Origin: Bacteroidales bacterium
GTDB taxonomy: Bacteria > Bacteroidota > Bacteroidia > Bacteroidales > P3
Assembly (NCBI GenBank): GCA_017962665.1
Contig: JAGCUU010000012.1
Location: 1-64,000, forward strand
Length of the DNA: 64,000 nt
Reading direction: 5' to 3'
Of this stretch, positions 25,889-35,873 are shown piece by piece. Below the pieces are notes generated by a model that was not told the origin of the DNA, searched no databases, and worked only from the letters and a program-made list of their open reading frames with translations. A program made the translations under genes and the position numbers. Position 1 is the stretch's first letter, and each line of letters opens with the position of its first letter.

Positions 25889-27019
25889 TCAACGATTACC
25901 GTACATCGACTCGTAGTATTTCTCGTATTCTCCACTCGTGATGTTGTCCATCCATTCCTGATTGTCCAGATACCAGCGAACTGTTTTCTCTATACCCTCT
26001 TCGAACTGTAGACTCGGTTCCCATCCGAGTTCGCGCTGCAGCTTGCTGCTGTCGATAGCATAGCGCATATCATGGCCAGCACGGTCGGTAACATAGGTGA
26101 TCAGATCCATGTCCGCTCCCTCGGGACGACCGAGCAGACGGTCTACGGTATTGATGAGTACCTTGATAATGTCAATATTCTTCCACTCGTTAAAACCACC
26201 GATATTATATGTGTCGGCAATTTTGCCCTGATGGAAAATCAGGTCGATGGCTCTGGCATGATCCTCCACATAAAGCCAATCGCGTACATTCTCGCCTTTA
26301 CCATAGACAGGCAAAGGTTTGCGGTGACGGATATTGTTGATGAACAGAGGTATCAGTTTCTCAGGAAACTGGTAAGGACCATAGTTGTTTGAGCAGTTTG
26401 TCACCACGGTAGGCATTCCGTATGTGTCATGGAATGCACGGACAAAATGGTCACTAGAGGCCTTTGAAGCCGAATAGGGGCTATGAGGCATATATTTCAA
26501 ATCCTCGGTAAAGAATTTTTCACCATAGGCCATGTGATGTTCGCCACTGCTTGCCTTTGTTGTGAATGGAGGCTCGATTCCCTCGGGGTGAGTCATTTCA
26601 AGAGCACCATACACTTCGTCAGTGGAAATGTGGTAGAAACGTTTCCCTTTGTATTTTTCCGGCAAGCTCTCCCAATAGAGTTTGGCTGCCTGGAGCATCG
26701 ATAGAGTACCCATCACATTTGTTTTTGCAAAGGTAAACGGGTCCTTGATACTGCGGTCCACATGACTTTCTGCGGCCAAATGGATAACCCCGTCAATTTT
26801 CTCCCTCTGCATCAGAGAATAAATTGTGTCAAAGTCGCATATATCAGCTTTCACGAAAGTGTAATTCGGTTTGTTCTCTATATCTTTCAAATTAGCCAAA
26901 TTGCCGGCATAAGTCAGTTTGTCAACATTGAAGATATGATAATCCGGGTATTTGTTGACAAATAGTTTTACAACATGGGTTCCAATAAATCCGGCTCCGC
27001 CGGTGATGATAATGTTCAT
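25889..27019 (-). CDS. rfbB: dTDP-glucose 4,6-dehydratase
   Basis: Second enzyme of dTDP-L-rhamnose synthesis. The 376-residue extended SDR protein has ITGGAGFIGTHVV, STDEVYG with the conserved catalytic Thr-Asp-Glu, and YSASKASSDHFVRA with Tyr and Lys. NCSNNYGPYQFPEKLIPL is the RmlB substrate-binding signature. Length is slightly above the family average (about 350). It is the fourth of four rhamnose genes, separated from rfbD by 47 bp; all four steps from glucose-1-phosphate to dTDP-rhamnose are present together. Confidence 0.97.
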   Translation of the reverse strand: MNIIITGGAGFIGTHVVKLFVNKYPDYHIFNVDKLTYAGNLANLKDIENKPNYTFVKADICDFDTIYSLMQREKIDGVIHLAAESHVDRSIKDPFTFAKTNVMGTLSMLQAAKLYWESLPEKYKGKRFYHISTDEVYGALEMTHPEGIEPPFTTKASSGEHHMAYGEKFFTEDLKYMPHSPYSASKASSDHFVRAFHDTYGMPTVVTNCSNNYGPYQFPEKLIPLFINNIRHRKPLPVYGKGENVRDWLYVEDHARAIDLIFHQGKIADTYNIGGFNEWKNIDIIKVLINTVDRLLGRPEGADMDLITYVTDRAGHDMRYAIDSSKLQRELGWEPSLQFEEGIEKTVRWYLDNQEWMDNITSGEYEKYYESMYGNR

Positions 27020-27066
27020 AATATATAAGGTTTAATGATCTTTCCTGTTAAACGGTTTGAGTTTTT

Positions 27067-27930
27067 TCAACTGTTTATTTGTTTCAGACATTTGCCAAGT
27101 GAAACGGTCCAATGGGGAATTTCAATTCCAAACGTCTCTTTGATTTTTGTCTTGTCAAGCACTGAATATGGCGGACGATTCACTTTGCTTGGAAATTCAT
27201 CACTATGACATGGCCTTATAATGCATTTTTCCACACCCGCCTGTCGAGCAATCTCCAAAGCGAAGTCATACCAGCTGCAAACGCCTTCGTTACTATAATG
27301 ATAGACACCTTCTTTGCCACGATAGCTTTCATTCTCAACCATATCGAATATGACTCGCGCCAAATCGCCAGCGTATGTCGGTGTCCCCACCTGATCAAAA
27401 ACCACATTGAGTAAGACCCTCTCCGTCATCAGGCGAAGCATTGTTCGGACAAAATTAGTACCAAATTCGCTGTACAGCCAACCCGTACGGATTAGGACAT
27501 ATCGGCATCCGACCTCTGCAATGGATTGTTCACCGTGCATCTTTGTTCTTCCATATGCTCCCGTCGGATTAAGTTGTGCATCCTCACGACAGGGAGTATT
27601 ATAGTTACCGCCGCCAAAAACATAGTCTGTAGAGATATGTATCAATGTGCCTCCACTGACCTTCATCGCGTCGGCCAGATGACGTACAGCAGTACTATTG
27701 ACCGTTTCAGCTGAAGACTCATCATCCTCGGCGCGGTCCACATTGGTGTAGGCGGCACAGTTGACAACAACATTGATGCTGTTGGTAAGTACGAAGTTGA
27801 GTACCGCATCACGGCGTGAGATATCCAGTTCCTCTACATCGGTAAAAAAATACCTGTGCTGTGACTCGCCGCTCAACAGTCTTATGTGGCTGCCCAACTG
27901 TCCATTTGCCCCTGTCACCAAGACATTCAT
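27067..27930 (-). CDS. rfbD: dTDP-4-dehydrorhamnose reductase
   Basis: Last enzyme of dTDP-L-rhamnose synthesis, reducing the 4-keto group with NAD(P)H. The 287-residue protein starts MNVLVTGANGQLGSHI and has STDYVFGGG and YGRTKMHGEQ with the catalytic Tyr and Lys. The frame is open to 28014, but the ATG at 27930 overlaps the rfbC stop as ATGA and matches the family start, so the longer version is rejected. Translational coupling to rfbC is expected. Confidence 0.95.
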   Translation of the reverse strand: MNVLVTGANGQLGSHIRLLSGESQHRYFFTDVEELDISRRDAVLNFVLTNSINVVVNCAAYTNVDRAEDDESSAETVNSTAVRHLADAMKVSGGTLIHISTDYVFGGGNYNTPCREDAQLNPTGAYGRTKMHGEQSIAEVGCRYVLIRTGWLYSEFGTNFVRTMLRLMTERVLLNVVFDQVGTPTYAGDLARVIFDMVENESYRGKEGVYHYSNEGVCSWYDFALEIARQAGVEKCIIRPCHSDEFPSKVNRPPYSVLDKTKIKETFGIEIPHWTVSLGKCLKQINS

Positions 27931-28481
27931 TGGCGTGCTCCTCCTATTTCCTTCAAAAATGGGTGATTCTTGTCCTTTTCCGACAAAATAACCTTGTCGG
28001 CAGGCAGATGCCAATCTATATTCAAGTCAGGATCGTTCCACGCAATGGCACCTTCACTGGCCGGATTATAGAAAGCGTCACACTTGTATTGAAACACAAC
28101 CGATTCACTCAACACGGCGAAACCATGTGCGAATCCTTTGGGTATAAAAAATTGACGGTGACTCTCTGCCGTAAGACGTACAGCCACATATTTTCCGAAA
28201 GTTTCCGAATTGGGTCGTATGTCGACGGCGACATCAAGCACCTCTCCCTCAATAACCCTGACCAACTTGCTCTGGGCAAATGGTGGTTTCTGGAAATGCA
28301 GACCGCGCACCACGCCATAGCATGAACGAGATTCGTTGTCCTGCACAAAATGCACCTTGAAACCTGTTTTCTCCTTAAACTCCCTCTCGTTGAAGCTCTC
28401 GAAGAAGTAGCCTCTCTCGTCGCCGAAAACTGTCGGTTCCACAATCAATACACCAGGAATCTCTGTCTTTATTATTTGCAT
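27927..28481 (-). CDS. rfbC: dTDP-4-dehydrorhamnose 3,5-epimerase
   Basis: Third rhamnose enzyme, a cupin epimerase. The 184-residue protein has FGDERGYFFESFNEREF, the catalytic His in VRGLHFQ and the conserved KFxKGFAHGF-like segment (IPKGFAHGFAVLSE). Length is as expected. It lies 20 bp after rfbA and overlaps rfbD by four bases. Confidence 0.97.
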   Translation of the reverse strand: MQIIKTEIPGVLIVEPTVFGDERGYFFESFNEREFKEKTGFKVHFVQDNESRSCYGVVRGLHFQKPPFAQSKLVRVIEGEVLDVAVDIRPNSETFGKYVAVRLTAESHRQFFIPKGFAHGFAVLSESVVFQYKCDAFYNPASEGAIAWNDPDLNIDWHLPADKVILSEKDKNHPFLKEIGGARQ

Positions 28482-28501
28482 AAAGATTATCTACTTGTTT
28501 T

Positions 28502-29374
28502 TTATTTTATCAGTGAAAGTAAATATTGTCCATATTGGTTTTTGGCCATAGGCTCCGCTATACGTCGCAGCTCTTCTTTTCCTATCCACCCTTTCTCGAA
28601 TGCGATACTCTCAAGACAAGCTATTTTCAATCCTTGTCTTTTTTCAATAACCTCAATAAAAGTGGATGCCTCCGACAACGAGTCGTGCGTTCCGGTATCC
28701 AGCCATGCGAATCCACGTCCCAGAAGCTGCACCTTCAACTCACCATCTTCAAGAAAAGACTGGTTCACACTTGTTATCTCCAACTCGCCTCGAGACGAGG
28801 GGCGTATGCTCTTGGCGACACGTACCACCTTGTTAGGATAGAAATACAAGCCTACCACTGCATAGTTGGATTTAGGACACTTCGGCTTTTCCTCTATGCT
28901 AAGCACATTACCGGCATTATCGAATTCGGCCACCCCGTAACGTTCAGGATCCGCGACCCAGTATCCAAACACCGTTGCTTTGCTTTCTTCCTCGGCACTG
29001 CGTACCGCTTCACGAAGAAGACGGACGAAGCCGTTGCCTTGGAATATGTTGTCCCCAAGCACCAAACACACTGCATCGTCACCGATAAAATCCTCCCCGA
29101 TTATGAAAGCTTGGGCAAGTCCGTCGGGAGAGGGTTGCTCTGCATACGAAAAACGTACACCGTAATCACTTCCGTCACCCAGCAAGCGCCTGAAAGCCGG
29201 CAAATCGTAAGGGGTGGAGATTATCAAGATGTCACGTATACCGGCAAGCATCAAGGCCGAAATCGGATAATAGACCATCGGCTTGTCGTATATCGGCAGA
29301 AGCTGTTTGCTCACGCCTTTAGTTATAGGATAAAGGCGGGTCCCAGACCCGCCTGCAAGGACAATACCTTTCAA
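28502..29374 (-). CDS. rfbA: Glucose-1-phosphate thymidylyltransferase
   Basis: First rhamnose enzyme, making dTDP-glucose from glucose-1-phosphate and dTTP; usually inhibited by dTDP-rhamnose. The 290-residue protein has the nucleotidyltransferase signature [16 protein letters not shown], the [15 protein letters not shown] segment and [12 protein letters not shown]. Length is standard. It starts 9 bp after the wzc gene, so it is expected to be cotranscribed with the export genes. Confidence 0.98.
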   Translation of the reverse strand: MKGIVLAGGSGTRLYPITKGVSKQLLPIYDKPMVYYPISALMLAGIRDILIISTPYDLPAFRRLLGDGSDYGVRFSYAEQPSPDGLAQAFIIGEDFIGDDAVCLVLGDNIFQGNGFVRLLREAVRSAEEESKATVFGYWVADPERYGVAEFDNAGNVLSIEEKPKCPKSNYAVVGLYFYPNKVVRVAKSIRPSSRGELEITSVNQSFLEDGELKVQLLGRGFAWLDTGTHDSLSEASTFIEVIEKRQGLKIACLESIAFEKGWIGKEELRRIAEPMAKNQYGQYLLSLIK

Positions 29375-29383
29375 AACTACAAA

Positions 29384-31840
29384 CTATTTATCGTTATTCT
29401 TTTCCGTGTCTTCGCCATAGGACGAACCATAGCCATATCCGTAGCCATATCCGTAGCCATAACCATAGCCATAACCATAGCCGTAACCATAGCCGTAACC
29501 ATAGCCGCCATAACGTTTCTTAACCAGAGGAGTATCGGTGAGAACAATTGCCATGTTTTTGAATTTCTGCTTGTCACTGAGCTCCTGAATGAACTGGAAT
29601 GCACCCTTGCTGAGGTAGCCCACACGCATAATGTACATGGTCAAGTCTGCCGAACGGTTGACAATAGCTGAGTCTGCCACAATCTGTGCAGGAGTGGAGT
29701 CAAGGATGATATAGTCATAGCGTTCACGCAGGTATTCCACCAACTTTTCAAATTTGCCGTTCATCAGCAGCTGGGTGGCGTTAGGAGGTGTTTTCTCGCA
29801 CACTATATAGTCGAGATTCTCTGACGAATCGCTTTTGGTGATAATATTATCAATATTCTCCTCTTTGCCAAGCAGGTAGTGGATAATACCCATGTGATTA
29901 TGACGGTCTATGGTCTTCGACGTGCTACGTTTACGCAGGTCGAGGTCCAAAAGGATTGTCTTTTTGCCCGTGTATGCCAATGACAGAGCCAGGTTGATAC
30001 TGACGAAGGATTTACCTTCACCAGGAATTGTCGACACCGTCTGTATCACCTTTTTGTCTACATCGTTCAAGAAGAACGGTATGTTCGAGTGCAATATTCT
30101 GAATGCCTCTGTCACTGTGTCTGTACCGTTGGCTGTTACCAGCACCTCGTCCTTCTGACGGCCCTCCGGCTTGGATGGGATCTCAGCGAGGACAGGAATA
30201 CTCATAGCTTTCTCGACATCCGGTTTGCCGCGTAACTTGGTATTGAAGAACGACACAAGGAACATTATCGCAGCGGGAATACCAAGACCGAGAATAAGGC
30301 CTACAAGGGCAAACATCATCAGACTTGGTTTCACTCCTGACTGTGTGGCGCTTTCAACGACTTTGGCATTTGGTACTGTAGCGGCAAGAGTCAGAGCATT
30401 TTCCTCACGCTTGCTGAGCAGGTAGAGATACAGCTCCTCCTTGATTTTCTGTTCACGTCCGACCTCGGTGACTGCCTTGCTGGTGGTAGGCATCTGGTTG
30501 ATACGTTTCTGCATCATCTGTTCCTGACGCTTTGCACCTGAAAGCTTGACATTGATTGAGTTTATAAGGTTGTTGATTGAAGCCTGAATAGCCTCACGGG
30601 TGTTCTGAAGCTCCTTGGCGCTGTTAATAACGTTCGGATGGTTTGGACCTGCACCCTGAACCAACTTCTGGTAGCTCAGCAACTGACTGTTATAAACAGA
30701 TATCAAGTTAGTGACACTGGGGTCGCTGATTATCAGCGACGGAATGAGAGCATTGTCATTTTCGTGGTTGCTGACATGCTCTTGGACCATTTTTATTGCG
30801 GCCAACTCAACCTCGAGCGATGCAACCTCGTCGGCATAGCGCATTCCGGACTGCAACACCGTTCCGCTAGCTGCTGAAAGGTCGGTCACATTGGCACTTT
30901 TCTGAAGACTTTCAATACGTGCGTCGACAGAGCTCAGTTCATTAAAGATAAGAGCGATACGATCATCAATAAACTTTTCTGTCTTTTCGGCGACAATATT
31001 CTTGTCGTTTATGGCATCCTCATTATAGACTGCGATGAGAGTGTCAATAACCTGAACGGTTCTCAATGCATTAGCATCCCTGTATCCAATATTCAGAATC
31101 GATGCCATCTTGTCGGCCCTGGACACATCCAGACGAGATCTCATACCGCGGGCGACGTCGTACAACGGAGAATAGCCCATCGTGAAAGTCACCTCAAGGT
31201 CTCTCTGCTTGTTGAAAGCCTCCATTTTTTCGATGGAGAAACCGGCATATTCGTTGATATTGATAATCTGATTAAAGCCAGCTTTTTTCTTTTCTCCTTT
31301 GACTTTGTGGCCATTAATGGAGATTAACTTGTAATTGAAGCTGTTGTCATCTATCGGGGTCACCTCCATCGTCATGGCGAGTTTGATGCTGTCCACCTGC
31401 TTGTTGTAAACTGTCAAACGCATCGGGCTGTCTTTATAATAGCTAACCTTCTTGAACATATTGTTGCGTACACACCAGCTATTTAATCCAAGACGCTCGG
31501 CAGTCTTCATCAACAAAGGTGTGGATTTAATAATATACACCTCGTTCTCAAGAGACAAGCCTGAATTATTAAAGCCCATATTTGCGAAAATAGCATCCAT
31601 GTTCTGCCCTTTATAGCCCTTGCTGCCGCCCTCGTCGCGGAGCAAGATTTGACCACTGGCGGCAAACGACTTGGGTTTTGACTTGTAAACGAATGCAGCT
31701 ATCACCAGGCAGACAAATGCCGAAATGACAAACCAATACCAATTGCTCAGGACAATGAAAATCAAGTCTTTTATCGAGATGGTATTCTCGTTCTCCTGTG
31801 CAGGATTCTGCGATTGGTTCAATAATTGATTGTTATCCAT
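29384..31840 (-). CDS. wzc: Wzc-type chain-length regulator and tyrosine autokinase
   Basis: Inner-membrane polysaccharide co-polymerase with a cytoplasmic bacterial tyrosine kinase domain. The 818-residue protein has a first membrane segment (about 33-51), a Wzz domain with periplasmic coiled coils, a second membrane segment (about 505-530) and the kinase: Walker A GEGKSF (about 605), LLDLDLRKRS (Walker A', about 637) and YIILDSTPAQ (Walker B, about 710). The C-terminus is an alternating Gly-Tyr run of about 14 units, an extreme form of the tyrosine cluster that such kinases autophosphorylate. The DNA of this tail is a 6/12-bp tandem repeat. It lies 34 bp after wza in the operon. Confidence 0.93.
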   Translation of the reverse strand: MDNNQLLNQSQNPAQENENTISIKDLIFIVLSNWYWFVISAFVCLVIAAFVYKSKPKSFAASGQILLRDEGGSKGYKGQNMDAIFANMGFNNSGLSLENEVYIIKSTPLLMKTAERLGLNSWCVRNNMFKKVSYYKDSPMRLTVYNKQVDSIKLAMTMEVTPIDDNSFNYKLISINGHKVKGEKKKAGFNQIININEYAGFSIEKMEAFNKQRDLEVTFTMGYSPLYDVARGMRSRLDVSRADKMASILNIGYRDANALRTVQVIDTLIAVYNEDAINDKNIVAEKTEKFIDDRIALIFNELSSVDARIESLQKSANVTDLSAASGTVLQSGMRYADEVASLEVELAAIKMVQEHVSNHENDNALIPSLIISDPSVTNLISVYNSQLLSYQKLVQGAGPNHPNVINSAKELQNTREAIQASINNLINSINVKLSGAKRQEQMMQKRINQMPTTSKAVTEVGREQKIKEELYLYLLSKREENALTLAATVPNAKVVESATQSGVKPSLMMFALVGLILGLGIPAAIMFLVSFFNTKLRGKPDVEKAMSIPVLAEIPSKPEGRQKDEVLVTANGTDTVTEAFRILHSNIPFFLNDVDKKVIQTVSTIPGEGKSFVSINLALSLAYTGKKTILLDLDLRKRSTSKTIDRHNHMGIIHYLLGKEENIDNIITKSDSSENLDYIVCEKTPPNATQLLMNGKFEKLVEYLRERYDYIILDSTPAQIVADSAIVNRSADLTMYIMRVGYLSKGAFQFIQELSDKQKFKNMAIVLTDTPLVKKRYGGYGYGYGYGYGYGYGYGYGYGYGYGYGSSYGEDTEKNNDK
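29426..29513 (-). repeat. Tandem repeat coding the (Gly-Tyr)n tail of Wzc
   Basis: Units of the type GGCTAT/GGTTAC/GGATAT (minus strand) alternate in near-perfect 12-bp blocks for about 86 bp. Units are a multiple of three bases, so gain or loss would change the number of tyrosines without breaking the frame. Confidence 0.9.
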
Positions 31841-31874
31841 AGATTTTACTGTTTTTCAATTATGAATGTTGCAA

Positions 31875-32696
31875 TTATCTGTTGTTATAGTACTTGCTCA
31901 ACGTCCAGTAGTAGAACATTGACGACAGCACCGAAATCACCGACAAACCGCTCGAGATATACGTCATCACAATCGGATCGCGGTCGGCATTGCGGCGGGT
32001 CTTCTTGTTGGGTTCGACATACACCACATCATTCTGATGCAGATAGTAATATGGGGAGTTAAAGACATCTTTTGACGCGAGATTCAATGTGCCAATTATG
32101 CGCCTGCCATTCTCTTCACGTATGACAGTCACATTTTCTCGCTGACCGGTAATCTTCAAATCGCCGACCATACTCAAAGCCTCAAAGATAGTGAGTCGCT
32201 CTCCCTGCACGACCAGCTGGCCTGGACGTGAAACATCTCCAAGCACACACACGCGGAAATTCATCAACTTAACCGTCACGACAGGATCTATCACATGACC
32301 ATCGGCTTTCAAGCGCTCCTCTATCAACTTGGCCAACTCGTTATGTGTCAATCCAAGAACCTTAACTTTTCCTAAAACAGGAAAGATGATATATCCGTCC
32401 TGGTTGACAAGATAGCCCTGAACCGCCCCCGAACCAGGGTTCATAACCGTACCGTTACTTACAGCTATTTTGTTGGTTTCCTGATTAAAAGGCACCGTAG
32501 CTTGTGGCGTCTGGCTCTCAACATAGATGTAGAGAATGTCATTAGCCTGAATACCTTTCGAGAATTCTCCCTCGATAACAACAGCCGAGTCACGCGCGGC
32601 ATCTTTCACGTATGCGATGTCGCGATGCTGGCGGCATGAAACTGTCAACAGCATCATTGCTACAACTGGCAATAGGAATCTGAATTTCATCCGCAT
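31875..32696 (-). CDS. wza: Wza-type polysaccharide export lipoprotein
   Basis: Outer-membrane secretin-like lipoprotein through which capsule or exopolysaccharide leaves the cell. The 273-residue protein has a lipobox at TVSC (Cys21), a Poly_export domain (about 45-130) and an SLBB domain (RVCVLGDVSRPGQLVV, about 150). Near the end is a hydrophobic segment (ISSGLSVISVLSSMFYYW) that could be the membrane helix. This is shorter than E. coli Wza (379 residues) but normal for Bacteroidota. It is the first gene of the operon, behind a well-formed promoter. Confidence 0.93.
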   Translation of the reverse strand: MRMKFRFLLPVVAMMLLTVSCRQHRDIAYVKDAARDSAVVIEGEFSKGIQANDILYIYVESQTPQATVPFNQETNKIAVSNGTVMNPGSGAVQGYLVNQDGYIIFPVLGKVKVLGLTHNELAKLIEERLKADGHVIDPVVTVKLMNFRVCVLGDVSRPGQLVVQGERLTIFEALSMVGDLKITGQRENVTVIREENGRRIIGTLNLASKDVFNSPYYYLHQNDVVYVEPNKKTRRNADRDPIVMTYISSGLSVISVLSSMFYYWTLSKYYNNR

Positions 32697-32804
32697 TTTG
32701 TTATGTTTTATTTATGAATATATTATTTATTCTATTCCAAAAATACTTAAACACAAACACATACACCCCTATCCATCAAAACAGACCTGGGTTATGTTGA
32801 ACTG

Positions 32805-32835
32805 CAAAAATACTGAATTTATTATATATGGCAAA
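32805..32835 (-). promoter_or_regulatory. Promoter of the 14-gene polysaccharide operon
   Basis: On the minus strand TTTG (32832-32835), 19 bp, then TATTTTTG (32805-32812) match the consensus exactly. Transcription would start near 32798, giving an untranslated leader of about 100 bases before wza. A second TATTTTTG (32738-32745) without an upstream box lies within that leader. Confidence 0.82.
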
Positions 32836-32994
32836 ATTTTTTTTATTTTTTTCAACTACATTTTTTTGCATGTTTTTATTCCATTCGCAACAGGCTTCCT
32901 CCGGTATCGCAAAAAAAGTGTCTTTGCATAATAATTCATAGTTCCATTCCGTTATTTACATGTTTTTTGTTCACATTTTTTTATCTCGGTTTTC

Positions 32995-35862
32995 ATGCCT
33001 TCATTTATCCATAACGTCGCACAATTAATATACGACGAACGTATTGATTCCAAACGCAATAAACCAGGCGACACTATCGTTGTATTCAACAACCGGCGCG
33101 CAGGTCTTTTCCTTCAGCATGAGTTGCAATCCCTCGAAAAACCCGAAAAAAAAGTATTCTTCCTTCCCGAAATCATCGGCATAGACGATCTTGTCGCAAG
33201 ACTTGGAGGACTACGGATTGTACCGCACGAGTTTCTACTTTTCGAACTGTATGACATCCATCGTTCGCTTGGAAACACCGAACATAAGTTCGAAACTTTT
33301 GAGGAATTCATGTCTTTCGGAGAGATAATGCTTACTGACTTCTCCGAGATAGACCTCTACAGGGTCGACGCCGTTAAACTCTTCAACAATTTGCACGATC
33401 TCAAAGAGCTGGGAGAATGGGATATCTCCGGAACAAAACCAACCAAGTTTCAGGAGCAATACCTTAACTTCTACCGTTCCCTCCAAATATACTACAACGG
33501 GCTTCGTTCCCGATTGAAGGAAAAGGGAATGGCCTACAGCGGTATGGCCTACCGTCATGTTGCCGATAACATTGACTCGCTCATCGGCTCACTTTTCCCA
33601 CCGGAAAAACAAGGATATATTTACTTTGTCGGCTTCAACGCCCTGTCCAAAAGCGAAGAAAAAATCATTGACTGCTGCGTACAACGAGGTCTTGGACGAC
33701 TTATCTGCGACGGCGACGACTATTATTTCTCCGACACAAGGCAGGAAGCAGGACTGTTTCTACGCAAAAACGCCGAAAAATACAATAATATAGGTCCTTT
33801 TTACAAGGAATTCGAAAAGAAGGAAAAAAACATCCATATCATCGATTGTCCCGAGGAAGTTTTGCAAACCAAGACAGCTGGCAAAATCATCGCATCCAAT
33901 CTCACAAACGACAATGCAAAAACTGCCATTGTACTTGCCGACGAAGACCTACTCATGCCAATGCTCAACTCCCTGCCACCAAATGTCGGGGAGACAAACA
34001 TCACCATGGGTTTTCCTTATATCCTTTCCAACACCAACAACCTCTGCACAAAACTACTAAACCTCTGTTGCAACAGCAGAAACGGACGTTTCTACCACGC
34101 TGACATAACAGCAATCCTCTCAGATCCCATTATCGCACTACTCACAGGCTCATCCGACCTCCACTCAATCATAACACATCGCATCAACGAAGAAAAAACA
34201 ATCTATGCCACACCATCCGACATCGAAAGACTAACTGAAGGAATACCGGGCTGTGACAAAGCCTTGTTCCTTTTCTCCACCCCCACGCCCGACGCAGGGC
34301 AGACTCTCGCCATAATACGCCAACTTGTCGAGACTCTGACATCGAACGACACCCTTCAAGACAATGTTCGCGAAAAGGAAGCCCTCGCTTGCCTGTTACA
34401 AATCATCGACTATCTCGAAGAGCTCCAATCGACCTACAACATCCTGCAAAAAACAGAAACACTGCAAAAGATATATAAACGCCTCGCTTCACGTCGCACT
34501 GTCGCGCTATACGGGAAACCCCTGCATGGATTACAGATTCTCGGTATGCTCGAGACGAGAAACCTCGACTTTAGCAGATTGATGATTCTCTCCCTCAACG
34601 AAGAGATTCTCCCAGCAGGCCGGAAAAACAATTCACTGATTCCCTTTGCACTGAAAACCAGTTTTTCACTACCCACGCACAGGGAAAATGACGCTGTTTA
34701 TGCCTACAACTTCTACCGTCTTATACAAAGAGCCGACGAGGTTTGGCTTCTATACAGCTCCCACTCCGATGGCGTCGACAAAGGAGAACCAAGCAGATAC
34801 ATCCTGCAAATAAAAAACGAACTGGCAATACGCTGCCCCAACATCAAAATACACGAGCATGTGGTTTCGCCCGTATCTAGCCAGACTCCGACTATCAACA
34901 TTGCCCCTAACAATCATGTTCCAAACTACTTACAACGAATACAGGAAGTCGCGAAAAAAGGATTCTCTCCCTCTGCACTCAACAACTACCGCAACTGTCC
35001 GCTAAAATTCTACTACGAAGACCTGCTCGGAGCACATAAGCAGGAGAACCTGAACGAGGATATAGAGAACAACGAACTTGGAACACTCATACATCTGGTT
35101 CTAAACAACATATACAGTATTGACAAAAACAAAAAAACAAACATCAAAACCCTCTCGTCCGCACTTACAAACATCGACACAATCATAGAAAACACTTTCA
35201 GCCAAAAGATATTAAAAGGAAGAAAAAACGAAGGCAAAAACAAGCTTTACTGCGAAGTGGCAAAAATGCAAATAACGCATTTTTTAAAACAAGAAATCAA
35301 ATTGTTGGAGTCGGGGAACACCATCCAGATTATCACACTTGAACAGCCGCTCAAAGTCACACTTCCACAAAAAGACATCGATTGCGGCTTTCCCGTCAAC
35401 ATACAAGGCATCTCTGACAGAATAGACTGTTACAACGGCCAACTGCGAATAACCGACTATAAATCGGGAGAAGTGACAAGTGACGATCTCAAAGTCAGCA
35501 ATGACCCGTCGAAAGAATCGGAACCACCTGTAACCGACTATCCTGACAAATGGTTTCAGGTGATGACCTATGCATGGATGTACTGCCGAGCAAACAACTA
35601 TAACGGAGATTTTATCTCGGGAATATTTCCTCTGCGTTCACTCGACAACGGTTTCACACCTGCATCATGGCACGGTGAGATGGTGCTAAACTCTAACGAT
35701 ATAAACAGGTTTGAAACGATTCTAACTACCCTTGCAAAACAAATCATCGACCCGAATGTCCCATTCGACCCAACTCCATCAAAAAAAGCTTGCGGGTATT
35801 GCCCATACAGCCTTATTTGCCCTGCAATAAAAAATAAAAGTGCGAAAAACAGCTCTGTTTGA
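32995..35862 (+). CDS. AddB-like PD-(D/E)XK nuclease
   Basis: Predicted subunit of an AddAB/RecBCD-type helicase-nuclease for double-strand break repair. The 955-residue protein begins with a degenerate helicase-like region (VVFNNRRAGLFLQHEL, no intact Walker A), as in AddB. It ends with a RecB-family nuclease: SALNNYRNCPLKFYYEDLLG (about 660), ITDYKSGEV with the catalytic Asp and Lys (about 820) and CGYCPYSLIC (about 935). The Cys in NCPLKF and the three C-terminal Cys would hold an iron-sulfur cluster, as in AddB. No addA gene is adjacent in this window. A promoter-like TGTCTTTG lies at 32919-32926. Confidence 0.85.
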   Translation: MPSFIHNVAQLIYDERIDSKRNKPGDTIVVFNNRRAGLFLQHELQSLEKPEKKVFFLPEIIGIDDLVARLGGLRIVPHEFLLFELYDIHRSLGNTEHKFETFEEFMSFGEIMLTDFSEIDLYRVDAVKLFNNLHDLKELGEWDISGTKPTKFQEQYLNFYRSLQIYYNGLRSRLKEKGMAYSGMAYRHVADNIDSLIGSLFPPEKQGYIYFVGFNALSKSEEKIIDCCVQRGLGRLICDGDDYYFSDTRQEAGLFLRKNAEKYNNIGPFYKEFEKKEKNIHIIDCPEEVLQTKTAGKIIASNLTNDNAKTAIVLADEDLLMPMLNSLPPNVGETNITMGFPYILSNTNNLCTKLLNLCCNSRNGRFYHADITAILSDPIIALLTGSSDLHSIITHRINEEKTIYATPSDIERLTEGIPGCDKALFLFSTPTPDAGQTLAIIRQLVETLTSNDTLQDNVREKEALACLLQIIDYLEELQSTYNILQKTETLQKIYKRLASRRTVALYGKPLHGLQILGMLETRNLDFSRLMILSLNEEILPAGRKNNSLIPFALKTSFSLPTHRENDAVYAYNFYRLIQRADEVWLLYSSHSDGVDKGEPSRYILQIKNELAIRCPNIKIHEHVVSPVSSQTPTINIAPNNHVPNYLQRIQEVAKKGFSPSALNNYRNCPLKFYYEDLLGAHKQENLNEDIENNELGTLIHLVLNNIYSIDKNKKTNIKTLSSALTNIDTIIENTFSQKILKGRKNEGKNKLYCEVAKMQITHFLKQEIKLLESGNTIQIITLEQPLKVTLPQKDIDCGFPVNIQGISDRIDCYNGQLRITDYKSGEVTSDDLKVSNDPSKESEPPVTDYPDKWFQVMTYAWMYCRANNYNGDFISGIFPLRSLDNGFTPASWHGEMVLNSNDINRFETILTTLAKQIIDPNVPFDPTPSKKACGYCPYSLICPAIKNKSAKNSSV

Positions 35863-35873
35863 AAAAAAATACA

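Noticed and set aside
27931..28014. N-terminal extension of rfbD
   Set aside because: The extra 28 residues have no counterpart in the family and overlap rfbC; the ATGA overlap start at 27930 fits.
28526..29671. 381-codon frame on the plus strand across rfbA and the wzc tail
   Set aside because: It is antisense to two well-identified genes, and its AIAITIAVTIAV run is only the reverse reading of the Gly-Tyr repeat.
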